From: Paenibacillus wynnii
Lineage (GTDB): Bacteria; Bacillota; Bacilli; Paenibacillales; Paenibacillaceae
NCBI RefSeq assembly: GCF_030812855.1
Contig: NZ_JAUSTK010000046.1
Coordinates: forward strand, 1 to 32,295
DNA: 32,295 bases
Direction: 5' to 3'
Shown: in pieces, positions 6,866 to 14,294 of the stretch
How positions within the stretch are numbered: position 1 is the first letter of the stretch
Layout of the letters: every line of letters begins with the position of its first letter
Translations under genes and position numbers: made by a program
Notes under the pieces: generated by a model
What the model was told of the DNA's origin: nothing
What the model saw: only the letters and a program-made list of their open reading frames with translations
The model's database searches: none

Positions 6866-8302
6866 CTAGCTGTTCAGAACCTCTGCCAAAAGCTTGTTGG
6901 CAAGCCCAGGATTAGCCTTACCTTTACTCTCTTTCATAACTTGTCCTACCAGGAAACCTATTGCTTTCTGCTTACCCGCTTTGTAATCCTCTACAGATTG
7001 CGGGTTAGCCGCTACAACCGCTTCTACAATTCCTTTGATGGCACCTTCATCGCTAATTTGGACTAAGCCCTTCTCCTCAACGATGGCCGCAGGCAGCTTC
7101 CCGCTCTCCAGCATCTCCTTGAAGACAGTCTTCGCAATCTTGCTGCTGATGGTCCCGCCAGCTATAAGTCCGATCATTTCACCCAGACCTTGAGGGGTAA
7201 TCTTCACATCCGAAAGCTCGAGGTTATTTGCATTTAGATAGCCGAGCAAGTCACCCATGATCCAGTTAGCCAGAGACTTAGCATCTTGAGTGTAATGAAG
7301 AGCTCCTTCGAAGAAGTCAGCCAGCAGCATAGAAGAGGTAATCACACCTGCATCATAAGCGGTGAGACCGTACTCCTCACTATAACGGGCTTGCCGAGCA
7401 TCTGGAAGCTCTGGAATCGTAGCCCGAATGGACTCCTTCCAAGCGTCACTAATATGTAGCACGATCAGATCCGGATCCGGGAAATAACGGTAGTCATGTG
7501 CTTCTTCTTTACCCCGCATGGATAAGGTCTTACCGCCTGCCTCATCCCACCGGCGGGTCTCCTGGACAACAATACCGCCGTCATCCAAAATTTCACCTTG
7601 CCGGAATTGTTCATATTCAAGTCCGCGAAGTACTCCGCGGAAGGAATTCATGTTCTTGAGCTCAGCCCGGATACCAAATTCCTCCTGACCTATAGGCCGA
7701 AGACTGATATTGGCATCACAGCGCATGGAGCCTTCTTCCATCTTGACGTCAGATACATCACAATATTGCATGATGGCCCGAATCTTCTCCAGATAGGCGC
7801 GCGCTTCCTCAGGGGATCTTAAATCCGGTTCAGAAACGATTTCAATAAGAGGTGTTCCTACCCGGTTGAAATCAACGAGAGAAGCAAATCCACCATCTAC
7901 GTGAGTCAGTTTACCTGCATCCTCCTCTAGATGGAGGCGGGTAATTCCGATCCGCTTGGTCTCACCGTCCACTTCAATGTCGATCCAGCCGTTCAAACCG
8001 ATGGGCTGATCGAACTGCGAGATTTGGTAAGCTTTTGGTGAATCGGGATAGAAGTAGTTCTTACGGTCGAACTTACTGACATCACCAATGGTACAGTTAA
8101 GTGCCATAGCTGCCTTCATTGCGTATTCCACCGCTTGCCGGTTCAGAACCGGCAGGACGCCGGGGTGACCCAGACATACGGGACAAGTGTGTGTATTAGG
8201 CGGAGCCCCGAATTCTGTGGAGCAGCCGCAAAAGATTTTGGACTTTGTATGAAGCTCTACGTGAACTTCCAGTCCGATAACCGTTTCATATTTAGATGAC
8301 AT
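6866..8302 (-). CDS. gatB: Asp-tRNA(Asn)/Glu-tRNA(Gln) amidotransferase subunit B
   Basis: The 478-aa GatB subunit binds misacylated Glu-tRNA(Gln), activates it with ATP and accepts ammonia from GatA. It is full length. The N-terminal CGCSTEFG...CPVC cysteine cluster, the GatB signature MEEGSMRCDANIS (about 192-204) and the C-terminal YqeY-like tRNA-binding tail (ending KESKGKANPGLANKLLAEVLNS, to the stop) are all present. AAAGGAGGGG lies about 11 bp upstream of the ATG. It is the last gene of gatCAB, 30 bp after gatA. Most Firmicutes lack GlnRS and depend on this route, so the gene is expected to be essential. Confidence 0.98.
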   Translation of the reverse strand: MSSKYETVIGLEVHVELHTKSKIFCGCSTEFGAPPNTHTCPVCLGHPGVLPVLNRQAVEYAMKAAMALNCTIGDVSKFDRKNYFYPDSPKAYQISQFDQPIGLNGWIDIEVDGETKRIGITRLHLEEDAGKLTHVDGGFASLVDFNRVGTPLIEIVSEPDLRSPEEARAYLEKIRAIMQYCDVSDVKMEEGSMRCDANISLRPIGQEEFGIRAELKNMNSFRGVLRGLEYEQFRQGEILDDGGIVVQETRRWDEAGGKTLSMRGKEEAHDYRYFPDPDLIVLHISDAWKESIRATIPELPDARQARYSEEYGLTAYDAGVITSSMLLADFFEGALHYTQDAKSLANWIMGDLLGYLNANNLELSDVKITPQGLGEMIGLIAGGTISSKIAKTVFKEMLESGKLPAAIVEEKGLVQISDEGAIKGIVEAVVAANPQSVEDYKAGKQKAIGFLVGQVMKESKGKANPGLANKLLAEVLNS

Positions 8303-8332
8303 AGTAACCCATTCCCCTCCTTTTGGAAGATA

Positions 8333-9790
8333 TTACAGCTGTGGACGCTGCTTGTGGTGCTCTGTATTTTGTTCAAAGGCGTGCGCAACGCGCAGCACTG
8401 TAGTCTCATCAAATTCTTTGCCAATAATCTGCAGCCCTACAGGCAGCCCATCCGCAAGACCGCAAGGAATACTAACCGCTGGAATGCCCGCGAGACTTAC
8501 CGGAATGGTAAGGATATCGTTCAGATACATGGTCAGCGGATCTTCGGTCTGAGAACCCAGCTTAAAGGCTGTCGTTGGAGCCGTCGGTCCAATGACAACA
8601 TCATAATTCTTAAATACTTCATCAAAGTCCTGTTTGATGAGGGTACGGACTTTTTGTGCTTTTAGGTAATAAGCATCATAATACCCTGAACTTAGCGCAT
8701 AGGTACCCAACATAATACGACGCTTCACCTCTGGTCCAAATCCCCGGCTGCGGGAGTTCAGATACAGGTCAAGCAAACCACCGCCTTCATCTATACGCGT
8801 ACCGTAACGAACGCCGTCGAAACGAGCTAAGTTAGAGGAAGCTTCTGATGAGGACAGCAAATAATAAGCTGCTACTGCATATTCAGTATGAGGTAGGGAT
8901 ACCTCTTCCCACACAGCACCTAAACCTTCCAGCACTTTAAGGGCAGCAAGTACGGACTCACGGACAGAGGCGTCAACGCCCTCACCTATATATTCCTTAG
9001 GTACAGCGATACGTAGTCCCGTAACGTCACCGGTAAGTGCACTTAAATAATCAGGAATCTCCACCTTGGCAGATGTAGAGTCCTTAGGATCATAACCAGC
9101 GATAGCTTGCAGCACATATGCCGAATCTTCAACATTACGCGTAACCGGACCGATCTGATCCAGTGATGACGCAAAGGCCACCAGGCCGTAACGAGAAACC
9201 AAACCATAGGTTGGCTTAAAGCCTACTACGCCGCAATAAGAGGCTGGCTGACGGATAGATCCGCCGGTATCTGAGCCAAGCGCAAAGAATACTTCGCCTG
9301 CCGCTACACTAGCTGCGGAACCGCCGCTTGAACCGCCGGGAACGCGTTCCAAGTCCCACGGATTGCGAACCACTCCGAAGCTGGAGTTCTCATTAGATCC
9401 GCCCATAGCGAATTCATCCATATTCAGCTTACCCATGGTCACAGCATCAGCCTGTCGAAGCATAGCGGTTACTGTCGCATCGTAAATCGGTTGAAAGTTA
9501 GTCAAGAACTGACTAGCGCAGGTCGTACGCAGCCCTTTGGTTACAATGTTATCTTTAATTCCTGCAGGAAGTCCAAACAACAGACCGCGTGATTCTCCAG
9601 ATGCCAACTTATCATCCAAAGACCGAGCTGTCGCCCGGGCACCCTCTTCATTTAAAGTCAAGAAGGCATGAATGTCTCCGTCTCGCCGTGCAATAACGGA
9701 CAAGGATTCTTCGGTCAACTCACTGACCGATACCTCTTTGTTATGCAGCATATTATGTAATTCGGGTAATCGATATTCAAACAGACTCAA
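8333..9790 (-). CDS. gatA: Glutamyl-tRNA(Gln) amidotransferase subunit A
   Basis: The 485-aa amidase-signature subunit hydrolyses glutamine and passes ammonia to GatB. The Ser-cisSer-Lys triad is intact and numbered as in Staphylococcus GatA: Lys79 (GIKDN), Ser154 (in PGGSSGGSAA) and nucleophile Ser178 (in SDTGGSIRQPAS). Length is typical. An AAAGGGG-type ribosome site precedes the ATG at 9788-9790. The gene begins 29 bp after gatC and is followed 30 bp later by gatB. Confidence 0.98.
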   Translation of the reverse strand: MSLFEYRLPELHNMLHNKEVSVSELTEESLSVIARRDGDIHAFLTLNEEGARATARSLDDKLASGESRGLLFGLPAGIKDNIVTKGLRTTCASQFLTNFQPIYDATVTAMLRQADAVTMGKLNMDEFAMGGSNENSSFGVVRNPWDLERVPGGSSGGSAASVAAGEVFFALGSDTGGSIRQPASYCGVVGFKPTYGLVSRYGLVAFASSLDQIGPVTRNVEDSAYVLQAIAGYDPKDSTSAKVEIPDYLSALTGDVTGLRIAVPKEYIGEGVDASVRESVLAALKVLEGLGAVWEEVSLPHTEYAVAAYYLLSSSEASSNLARFDGVRYGTRIDEGGGLLDLYLNSRSRGFGPEVKRRIMLGTYALSSGYYDAYYLKAQKVRTLIKQDFDEVFKNYDVVIGPTAPTTAFKLGSQTEDPLTMYLNDILTIPVSLAGIPAVSIPCGLADGLPVGLQIIGKEFDETTVLRVAHAFEQNTEHHKQRPQL

Positions 9791-9819
9791 GATTACATCC
9801 CCTTTCCTATATCTTTGAT

Positions 9820-10107
9820 CTATTCCAGAACAGCAGGCACTTTAAAATGTCCATCTTCATGATCAGGAGCGTTAAGTAACGCTTCATCTTGGCTAAGGCT
9901 CTCTCTAATCACATCGTCACGCATTACATTACTGACCTGTAGAACATGTGTAGTTGGCTTAACATTATCCGTATCCAACTCATTTAATTTTTCTGCATAT
10001 TGTAAAATAGCATTCATTTGTTCTGTGAATGTTGCCTCTTCCTCCGGGCTTAACTGCAAACGGGCCAGCTTGGCCACATGCTGCACATCCTTGACCGTGA
10101 TGCTCAT
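9820..10107 (-). CDS. gatC: Glutamyl-tRNA(Gln) amidotransferase subunit C
   Basis: The 95-aa belt subunit stabilises the GatA-GatB complex. The characteristic start (VKDVQHVAKLARLQLSPEE) and the C-terminal DDVIRESLSQDEALLNAPD motif match GatC. AGGAGGG (10116-10122) precedes the ATG at 10105-10107. It is the first gene of the operon, under a sigma-A promoter just upstream. Confidence 0.97.
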   Translation of the reverse strand: MSITVKDVQHVAKLARLQLSPEEEATFTEQMNAILQYAEKLNELDTDNVKPTTHVLQVSNVMRDDVIRESLSQDEALLNAPDHEDGHFKVPAVLE

Positions 10108-10160
10108 AAGAAATTTCCCTCCTAATGTAAAGGGCTAAAGCGCCCGGATTAACGTTACTA

Positions 10161-10189
10161 ATTATATTGTAGAAGCTTGGACAATTCAA
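10161..10189 (-). promoter_or_regulatory. gatCAB promoter (sigma-A)
   Basis: On the minus strand TTGAAT (10184-10189), a 17-bp spacer and a consensus TATAAT (10161-10166) lie about 55 bp upstream of gatC. No T-box or other riboswitch-like structure fits in the short leader. Confidence 0.75.
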
Positions 10190-10210
10190 TGAGCTTGTAT
10201 TTCCACCTGC

Positions 10211-10248
10211 ATTTTCACATATGAAAATGGCCCCACAAAAGTGGAGCC
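10211..10248. other. Two adjacent small hairpins upstream of gatC
   Basis: ATTTTC-ACATAT-GAAAAT (10211-10228) is followed by GGCCCCAC-AAAA-GTGGAGCC (10229-10248, one mismatch). They lie between the upstream gene's terminator and the gatC promoter. Read on the minus strand, the second could act as a backup terminator for the 10307-10690 gene, since ATTTTC follows it. Confidence 0.45.
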
Positions 10249-10278
10249 TATGTCTTCCTGCATGCTTATATAGTTTTG

Positions 10279-10300
10279 TAAAAAGCCGGATTTGGCCGGC
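10279..10300 (-). terminator. Terminator after the 127-aa gene
   Basis: On the minus strand GCCGG and CCGGC (10296-10300 and 10285-10289) pair around CCAAAT and are followed directly by TTTTTAC. The stem is short but GC-rich and starts 6 bp past the stop codon. Confidence 0.6.
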
Positions 10301-10306
10301 CTTCCG

Positions 10307-10690
10307 TTAAATCCAAGCCCGAAGATTCACCTGTTTGATGAATTCCGCCTGGGACAGGGTCTCTTGTGAAATAATTTCTGGTTCTTCCGCCTGGGCAGAT
10401 TCGCCGTTCATTAAATGATGGAACAGCTTCTCATTGAAAGTAGATAATGCGTAATCAATCAATGCCTCGTGTGTAGCTCTTTCTGCCTCAACGATCAGCA
10501 ACTCTTCTTCCGCCTCAATATCTTCTGCAGTGACGTAGAAATTCCGATTCGCCTGTGGTACACGAATGACATAATCAAATGCGTTATCTGGATTACGGTC
10601 ATAAGCAATCAAGTAGCCATAATCCCCGATAGGAAGATTTTGCTCGAAAGCATCCGCAACAATGATAATCTTTTCTCCTAATTGCAGCAT
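10307..10690 (-). CDS. Conserved-looking hypothetical protein, 127 aa
   Basis: I do not recognise a named family. The N-terminal half (MLQLGEKIIIVADAF...GDYGYLIAYDRN...FDYVIRVP) reads like a small SH3-like beta-barrel. The C-terminal half is acidic and helical (EDIEAEEELLIVEAERATHEALIDYALST). It has no signal peptide or membrane helix, so it is probably cytosolic. GAGGAGG lies about 7 bp ahead of the ATG at 10688-10690, supporting a real, well-translated gene. It is monocistronic: a terminator follows and the ABC permease gene ends about 90 bp upstream. Confidence 0.7.
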   Translation of the reverse strand: MLQLGEKIIIVADAFEQNLPIGDYGYLIAYDRNPDNAFDYVIRVPQANRNFYVTAEDIEAEEELLIVEAERATHEALIDYALSTFNEKLFHHLMNGESAQAEEPEIISQETLSQAEFIKQVNLRAWI

Positions 10691-10781
10691 CGCCCTACCT
10701 CCTCGAATCCATATCTATCATGGTTTACTTATTTCAACAGTCTACTAAAAAATGATAGTGATGTCTACTAGGAGAGGGCAG

Positions 10782-11564
10782 TTAATCTATAAGCTTTTTT
10801 CTTCCAGTTATAAGAGAAGCTCCGATAATACATAAAATGATAAGAAGTCCCGCAGAAACTAGCGATCCGGTCAAGGCCGACCCCATACTCTTACTGCCTT
10901 CGGTAAGGAGTTGAGCGGAGTAAGCCGGCAAACTTGCCGGTGTCCATTCGAGCCAGTTCGGTAGAAAGCTGTTGAGCAGCGAAAGTGCTGCCGCAGACAA
11001 TAAAGCCATAAATGCAGCAACGGGACCGCGAAGAAAGGCACTAAAAAGCAAGGTTAGCGATTGAATACATAGCAGCCACAGACCATATATTCCTGTAGCG
11101 AAAATGACGAGCATCCACGATAAGTCACCAATCAGTTGCCCGGTATAATAGGCTGCCACTGCCGCTCCAAATCCCAGACAAACAGCTAGCAGAATCAGCT
11201 GTGCAACCCATTTGGCAAAAACAATACTTATCATAGATACGGGTCTTACCAATACCAGCTCAGCAGTGCCGCTATAACGTTCACCGGACAAACTATTCAT
11301 TCCAGCCAGCACAAGGACCAAGAGGCCCATCGTTCCATACTGTCCCAAGGCTTGGGCCATCGTAGCCGCAGCTCCCGGCATTTCATAAGACTCAAGCAGA
11401 GCCGGCGGAACATTTCCTGATGCCTTTAATATTTCGGGCATATAATAGGTTGTCAGCGGCTGCATGATGCCCAATATAATGAACACCACCGGAATCCAGG
11501 CCAGCTTATAGCTGCGGACAAGCTCCAGCATTTCTTTTTGGCTAAAAATCCACATCCCCCTCAT
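10782..11564 (-). CDS. yxlG: ABC-2 type permease, YxlG-like
   Basis: The 260-aa permease has six predicted membrane helices (about 20-40, 74-95, 115-138, 145-168, 172-192 and 232-252) and the ABC-2 layout, with the SGERYSGTAELVLVRPVS cytoplasmic loop near 92-109. Its start overlaps the stop of the ATPase gene (ATGA), indicating translational coupling. Length and position match YxlG, the last gene of the B. subtilis sigY operon. The substrate is unknown. No convincing terminator is seen in the 90 bp after it. Confidence 0.85.
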   Translation of the reverse strand: MRGMWIFSQKEMLELVRSYKLAWIPVVFIILGIMQPLTTYYMPEILKASGNVPPALLESYEMPGAAATMAQALGQYGTMGLLVLVLAGMNSLSGERYSGTAELVLVRPVSMISIVFAKWVAQLILLAVCLGFGAAVAAYYTGQLIGDLSWMLVIFATGIYGLWLLCIQSLTLLFSAFLRGPVAAFMALLSAAALSLLNSFLPNWLEWTPASLPAYSAQLLTEGSKSMGSALTGSLVSAGLLIILCIIGASLITGRKKLID

Positions 11565-12478
11565 GATCCTACCACCTTCATAAATAAATCCTCCAAGGTA
11601 GAGGATCCCGCTTCAAAATGCAGCAATGGAATCCCAAGTGCCGCCGCTTCCTGTACAATCACTTGGCGGGCCTCCTTAATATCGCTCACATTAAAAACAG
11701 CATCCTCTCCTGACACTTGGCCCTCCGTTACAAAAGTTCTAGAGGCAATGGATTGCAGCCACTGCACAGCTTGTTCCTGCTTCTCTACGCGCATACGGAT
11801 AACAGGGATACGGTATTTGGAACGGAGGGCTCCTAATGTTCCTTGTTCAGCAATCACACCCTGATTGAGCAGTATTATGTCATCACATATTTCTTCAGCA
11901 TCATGAAGTACATGCGTGGAGAAGATAATCGTCGTTTCCTCCCGAATCTCCCGCAGCATTTCCATCACCTCGCGCCGCCCGATGGGGTCCAGTGCAGATA
12001 CAGGCTCATCCAGCAGCAGCAATCGGGGACGATGCACCAGTGCTTGGGCAAGTCCCAGCCTCTGCTTCATTCCACCGGAATATCCGGCAATCCGGCGGCG
12101 GGCAGCATCCTTCAAGCCTACACGCTCCAACACCTCGGCAGCCATCTTTACTGCATCCCGTGATCCTAATCCGCTAAGCTTGGCGGCAAAAACCACGTAC
12201 TCCTCACCACTCATCCAGCCGTAGAAGGACGGGGATTGAGGTAAATATCCTAATTGTTGTCGGTAATCTGATCCAGGAATGGCCCCTTCAAAGCTAATAC
12301 TGCCGGAGGTGGGTAATAGAAGACCCGCCATCATACGGAGTGTAGTTGTTTTGCCTGCGCCGTTCGGTCCAAGCAGGGCAATACAGTGGCCTTTCTCTAT
12401 ATCAAAATTGATGTTATTCACAGATAGATGTTTTCCGTAACTTTTAGATAAGTTTCGGACCTGCATAAGAGACGGCAT
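11561..12478 (-). CDS. yxlF: ABC transporter ATPase, YxlF-like
   Basis: This 305-aa ATPase drives the YxlG permease. Walker A is GPNGAGKT (37-44), the signature YSGGMKQRLGL lies at about 133-143, Walker B is LLLLDEP (about 153-159) and the switch His is in FSTHVLHDAEE. A C-terminal 90-residue extension is typical of DrrA/CcmA-like export ATPases. GGAAGG lies 7 bp upstream of the ATG, which shares one base with the yxlE stop (TAATG). Confidence 0.9.
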   Translation of the reverse strand: MPSLMQVRNLSKSYGKHLSVNNINFDIEKGHCIALLGPNGAGKTTTLRMMAGLLLPTSGSISFEGAIPGSDYRQQLGYLPQSPSFYGWMSGEEYVVFAAKLSGLGSRDAVKMAAEVLERVGLKDAARRRIAGYSGGMKQRLGLAQALVHRPRLLLLDEPVSALDPIGRREVMEMLREIREETTIIFSTHVLHDAEEICDDIILLNQGVIAEQGTLGALRSKYRIPVIRMRVEKQEQAVQWLQSIASRTFVTEGQVSGEDAVFNVSDIKEARQVIVQEAAALGIPLLHFEAGSSTLEDLFMKVVGS

Positions 12479-12669
12479 TAAATATCCTTCCTTCCAAAAA
12501 CGAAATAAGCGATGGAGCCAATGATATTACCAAAGATAAGAATAAAAACCCATAGCCACTTGGGTCCTCTCGTAGCTTCTGTTCTTCGGAGAGAAAACAA
12601 TCCGATGACTGCCAGCAACACTTGAAGCGCCAGTAAAGGCCATAGTAATGACCAATTAATTTCGTCCAT
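12478..12669 (-). CDS. yxlE: PLDc_N small membrane protein, YxlE-like
   Basis: The 63-aa protein has two membrane helices. The family hallmark RGPKWLWVFILIFGNIIGSI, followed by AYFVFGRKD, is that of the phospholipase-D N-terminal (PLDc_N) membrane module found alone in YxlE. AGGAG lies 8 bp before the ATG. In B. subtilis, YxlD and YxlE are needed to restrain SigY, so a regulatory role in the membrane is likely here too. Confidence 0.88.
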   Translation of the reverse strand: MDEINWSLLWPLLALQVLLAVIGLFSLRRTEATRGPKWLWVFILIFGNIIGSIAYFVFGRKDI

Positions 12670-12704
12670 AAGTACATCTCCTATATAAAAGAATGTTATT
12701 CTTC

Positions 12705-12920
12705 TTATCCCTCTGTTCCCTTGCGCCTTAAATCAGGAAGCACTACTACTAATAAATAGACCACGGTCGGCATCGGAACCGTTGTAACTCCCCATAAGCC
12801 CCAGAACCATGCTCTCTTCCCCCGTCTCCGAGCATTGCGGAACAAGCAAGTTCCTTGCAGCAGAACTGCTAAAACAATCAGAATAACCAAAACTACCGGT
12901 ATATCACGCAGCTCATTCAT
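12705..12920 (-). CDS. yxlD: Small two-helix membrane protein, YxlD-like
   Basis: The 71-aa product starts MNELRDIP at 12918-12920, where ATGA overlaps the yxlC stop. The longer frame upstream is only read-through of the yxlC region. There are two membrane helices (about 9-25 and 38-60) separated by a basic loop (RNARRRGKR). Position and size match YxlD, a negative regulator of SigY in B. subtilis. Sequence likeness is modest, so the name rests mostly on operon order. Confidence 0.75.
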   Translation of the reverse strand: MNELRDIPVVLVILIVLAVLLQGTCLFRNARRRGKRAWFWGLWGVTTVPMPTVVYLLVVVLPDLRRKGTEG

Positions 12921-13252
12921 TCTTCCGCACCTTCTCCTTTCCGGGTTAGGCGAATTACAGCGGCAATCACGAGTGCTGCCGCCGGTACGGCTCCTTGAAT
13001 CACCAGATAAAACAATGGAGCTTCCAGCAGTAAAATCAGGCAGGAGCCCATTAGACATAAGGAGAGCAGCCAAAAGAGTAGCATTTCTTTACGCTCTCGG
13101 TTGCGGCGATTGATCGCCTCAGCCTTTATTTGCAAAGTGAGTGCGCTTAGAGAAGGAGGACTAAGGTCTAAATAAACGTTATCCAGACGGTCAAGCCCTA
13201 ACTTTAACTTCTCCAGCAGAGGGTCTGGCAGCTTCTTATCCTCATTATTCAT
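12917..13252 (-). CDS. yxlC: YxlC-like membrane protein, probable SigY anti-sigma factor
   Basis: From ATG at 13250-13252 (AGGAG 10 bp upstream) the product is 111 aa; a GTG two codons earlier is too close to the ribosome site. A roughly 50-residue cytoplasmic head (LPDPLLEKLKLGLDRLDNVY...LSALTLQIKAEAINRR) is followed by two membrane helices (about 60-78 and 81-100). Short anti-sigma heads fused to two helices fit YxlC, the reported anti-SigY factor of B. subtilis. It overlaps the sigY stop and is coupled to yxlD by ATGA. Confidence 0.8.
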   Translation of the reverse strand: MNNEDKKLPDPLLEKLKLGLDRLDNVYLDLSPPSLSALTLQIKAEAINRRNRERKEMLLFWLLSLCLMGSCLILLLEAPLFYLVIQGAVPAAALVIAAVIRLTRKGEGAEE

Positions 13253-13778
13253 CTTCACCCAGCTCCTTTCGCAATTGTCGCAGCCCGTAAGCTACTCTAG
13301 ATTTAACCGTCCCCTCTGGAATTTGCAGCATAACTCCTATCTCCTCATAACCATAGCCATAATAATGCTTCAATAGAACAGCCATCCGCTGAGGTAAGGG
13401 CAGGCGGGATATAGCATCCAGTACGTCACTCCACTCCTCATTGCGGCTTTCGAACTGCCAACGAATGGACCGGATGCCTTGCTCCTGCCTAAGATTCCAT
13501 TCCTTTTCCCGTTTACTTCGCCTTATTCGGTCTATGTACAATCGGGTGGCGATGGTTATCAACCAAGAGGAAAAAGAGGAGGAGCCATTATATGAAGTAA
13601 TCTTCTCCATGCTCCTTAACATCGTATCCTGACATATATCTTCTGCGAGAGAAGGATCCAAAGTAACCTTAAGCAAATATTTGTGCAGGAAGGTATAATG
13701 GTCCCGGAGCAGTTCCGCTAATGCTTCAGCATTTCCCTGTTGAGCCTTCTTAATTATTCTCCGATCACATTTAATCAT
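13245..13778 (-). CDS. sigY: ECF RNA polymerase sigma factor SigY
   Basis: The 177-aa ECF sigma factor has region 2 at about 22-90 (LAEDICQDTML...SSFSSWLITIATRLYIDRIRR) and region 4 at about 125-172 (LPLPQRMAVLLKHYYGYGYEEIGVMLQIPEGTVKSRV). Size and the five following genes reproduce sigY-yxlCDEFG of B. subtilis. GGGGGAG lies a few bases ahead of the ATG at 13776-13778. About 60 bp upstream there is a SigY-type promoter, so autoregulation is likely. In B. subtilis this operon is tied to SP-beta prophage and sublancin maintenance, and no phage gene is seen here. Confidence 0.92.
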   Translation of the reverse strand: MIKCDRRIIKKAQQGNAEALAELLRDHYTFLHKYLLKVTLDPSLAEDICQDTMLRSMEKITSYNGSSSFSSWLITIATRLYIDRIRRSKREKEWNLRQEQGIRSIRWQFESRNEEWSDVLDAISRLPLPQRMAVLLKHYYGYGYEEIGVMLQIPEGTVKSRVAYGLRQLRKELGEDE

Positions 13779-13815
13779 CTGCTCCCCCGCCGCTCCGCTG
13801 AAATGTCATTCATAA

Positions 13816-13841
13816 TACGATTCAAACCTAACTATCGTTCA
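13816..13841 (-). promoter_or_regulatory. SigY-type ECF promoter of the sigY operon
   Basis: On the minus strand TGAACG (13836-13841), a 16-bp spacer and CGTA (13816-13819) closely match the SigY promoter reported in B. subtilis (TGAACG-N16-CGTC). It is correctly placed ahead of sigY, supporting both the sigma assignment and autoregulation. Confidence 0.75.
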
Positions 13842-13860
13842 ATGCTATCCAATACTTTTT

Positions 13861-14127
13861 TTAAAATTTATTCCGGTGCTCCCAAAGCTTAAGCCGCCAC
13901 TGCTGAATATGACCTCTTTCATTAGGAAATCTCCAGAAAAGAGGAGTGGGAATATTATCGGACGGCAAAGATGAGCGGACCTGTTCACGGCACCTATTAT
14001 ATGTATAGTATTCTTCCACTTCTCGGCAGATAATCCCGTCCTCCTCCTGAGAAAGTTGCTCTATTACCCTCTTATCCGCTTCGAAATATCCCCCTAGATC
14101 CAGAAGATATTGCAGGTCTGTTCTCAA
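13861..14127 (-). CDS. Hypothetical protein, 88 aa, upstream of sigY
   Basis: The family is not recognised. The product is soluble and charged with no signal or helix for the membrane, and contains one Cys at ICREVEEYY and another at NRCREQ. It starts at a TTG (14125-14127) with a GGGGGA ribosome site 7 bp upstream. It ends 20 bp before the SigY -35 box with no terminator between, so transcription from its own promoter may run into sigY. A possible promoter, TTGCGT-17-TATAGA (about 14156-14184), overlaps the preceding terminator. The tail is rich in Trp and Arg (FWRFPNERGHIQQWRLKLWEHR). Confidence 0.6.
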   Translation of the reverse strand: MRTDLQYLLDLGGYFEADKRVIEQLSQEEDGIICREVEEYYTYNRCREQVRSSLPSDNIPTPLFWRFPNERGHIQQWRLKLWEHRNKF

Positions 14128-14169
14128 GAAAAGTTCCCCCTTTTTCAGCCATTATCTCTATAAAAAGAC

Positions 14170-14210
14170 AAAAAAAAGAACGCAAACCGGGATTATTCCA
14201 CAGTCTGCGT
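14170..14210 (-). terminator. Terminator after the amylopullulanase
   Basis: On the minus strand ACGCA (14206-14210) pairs with TGCGT (14180-14184), with inner AC/GT and GG/CC pairs, followed by a run of eight T (14170-14177). It lies about 85 bp past the stop codon. Confidence 0.65.
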
Positions 14211-14294
14211 GCTTCGCGTAGTTAGATGTTACATTTAATTAACAGTATTGTAGCAACTTTGTGTCTTGCTGTCCACCCTAACTTCAATATTACC

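Noticed and set aside
10108..10248. T-box or riboswitch leader for gatCAB
   Set aside because: The leader after the predicted start is only about 45 nt, and the two small hairpins lie upstream of the promoter.
12921..13073. N-terminal extension of the yxlD frame (start at 13073)
   Set aside because: The extension lies wholly inside yxlC and is low-complexity; the ATGA overlap at 12917-12920 gives the natural coupled start.
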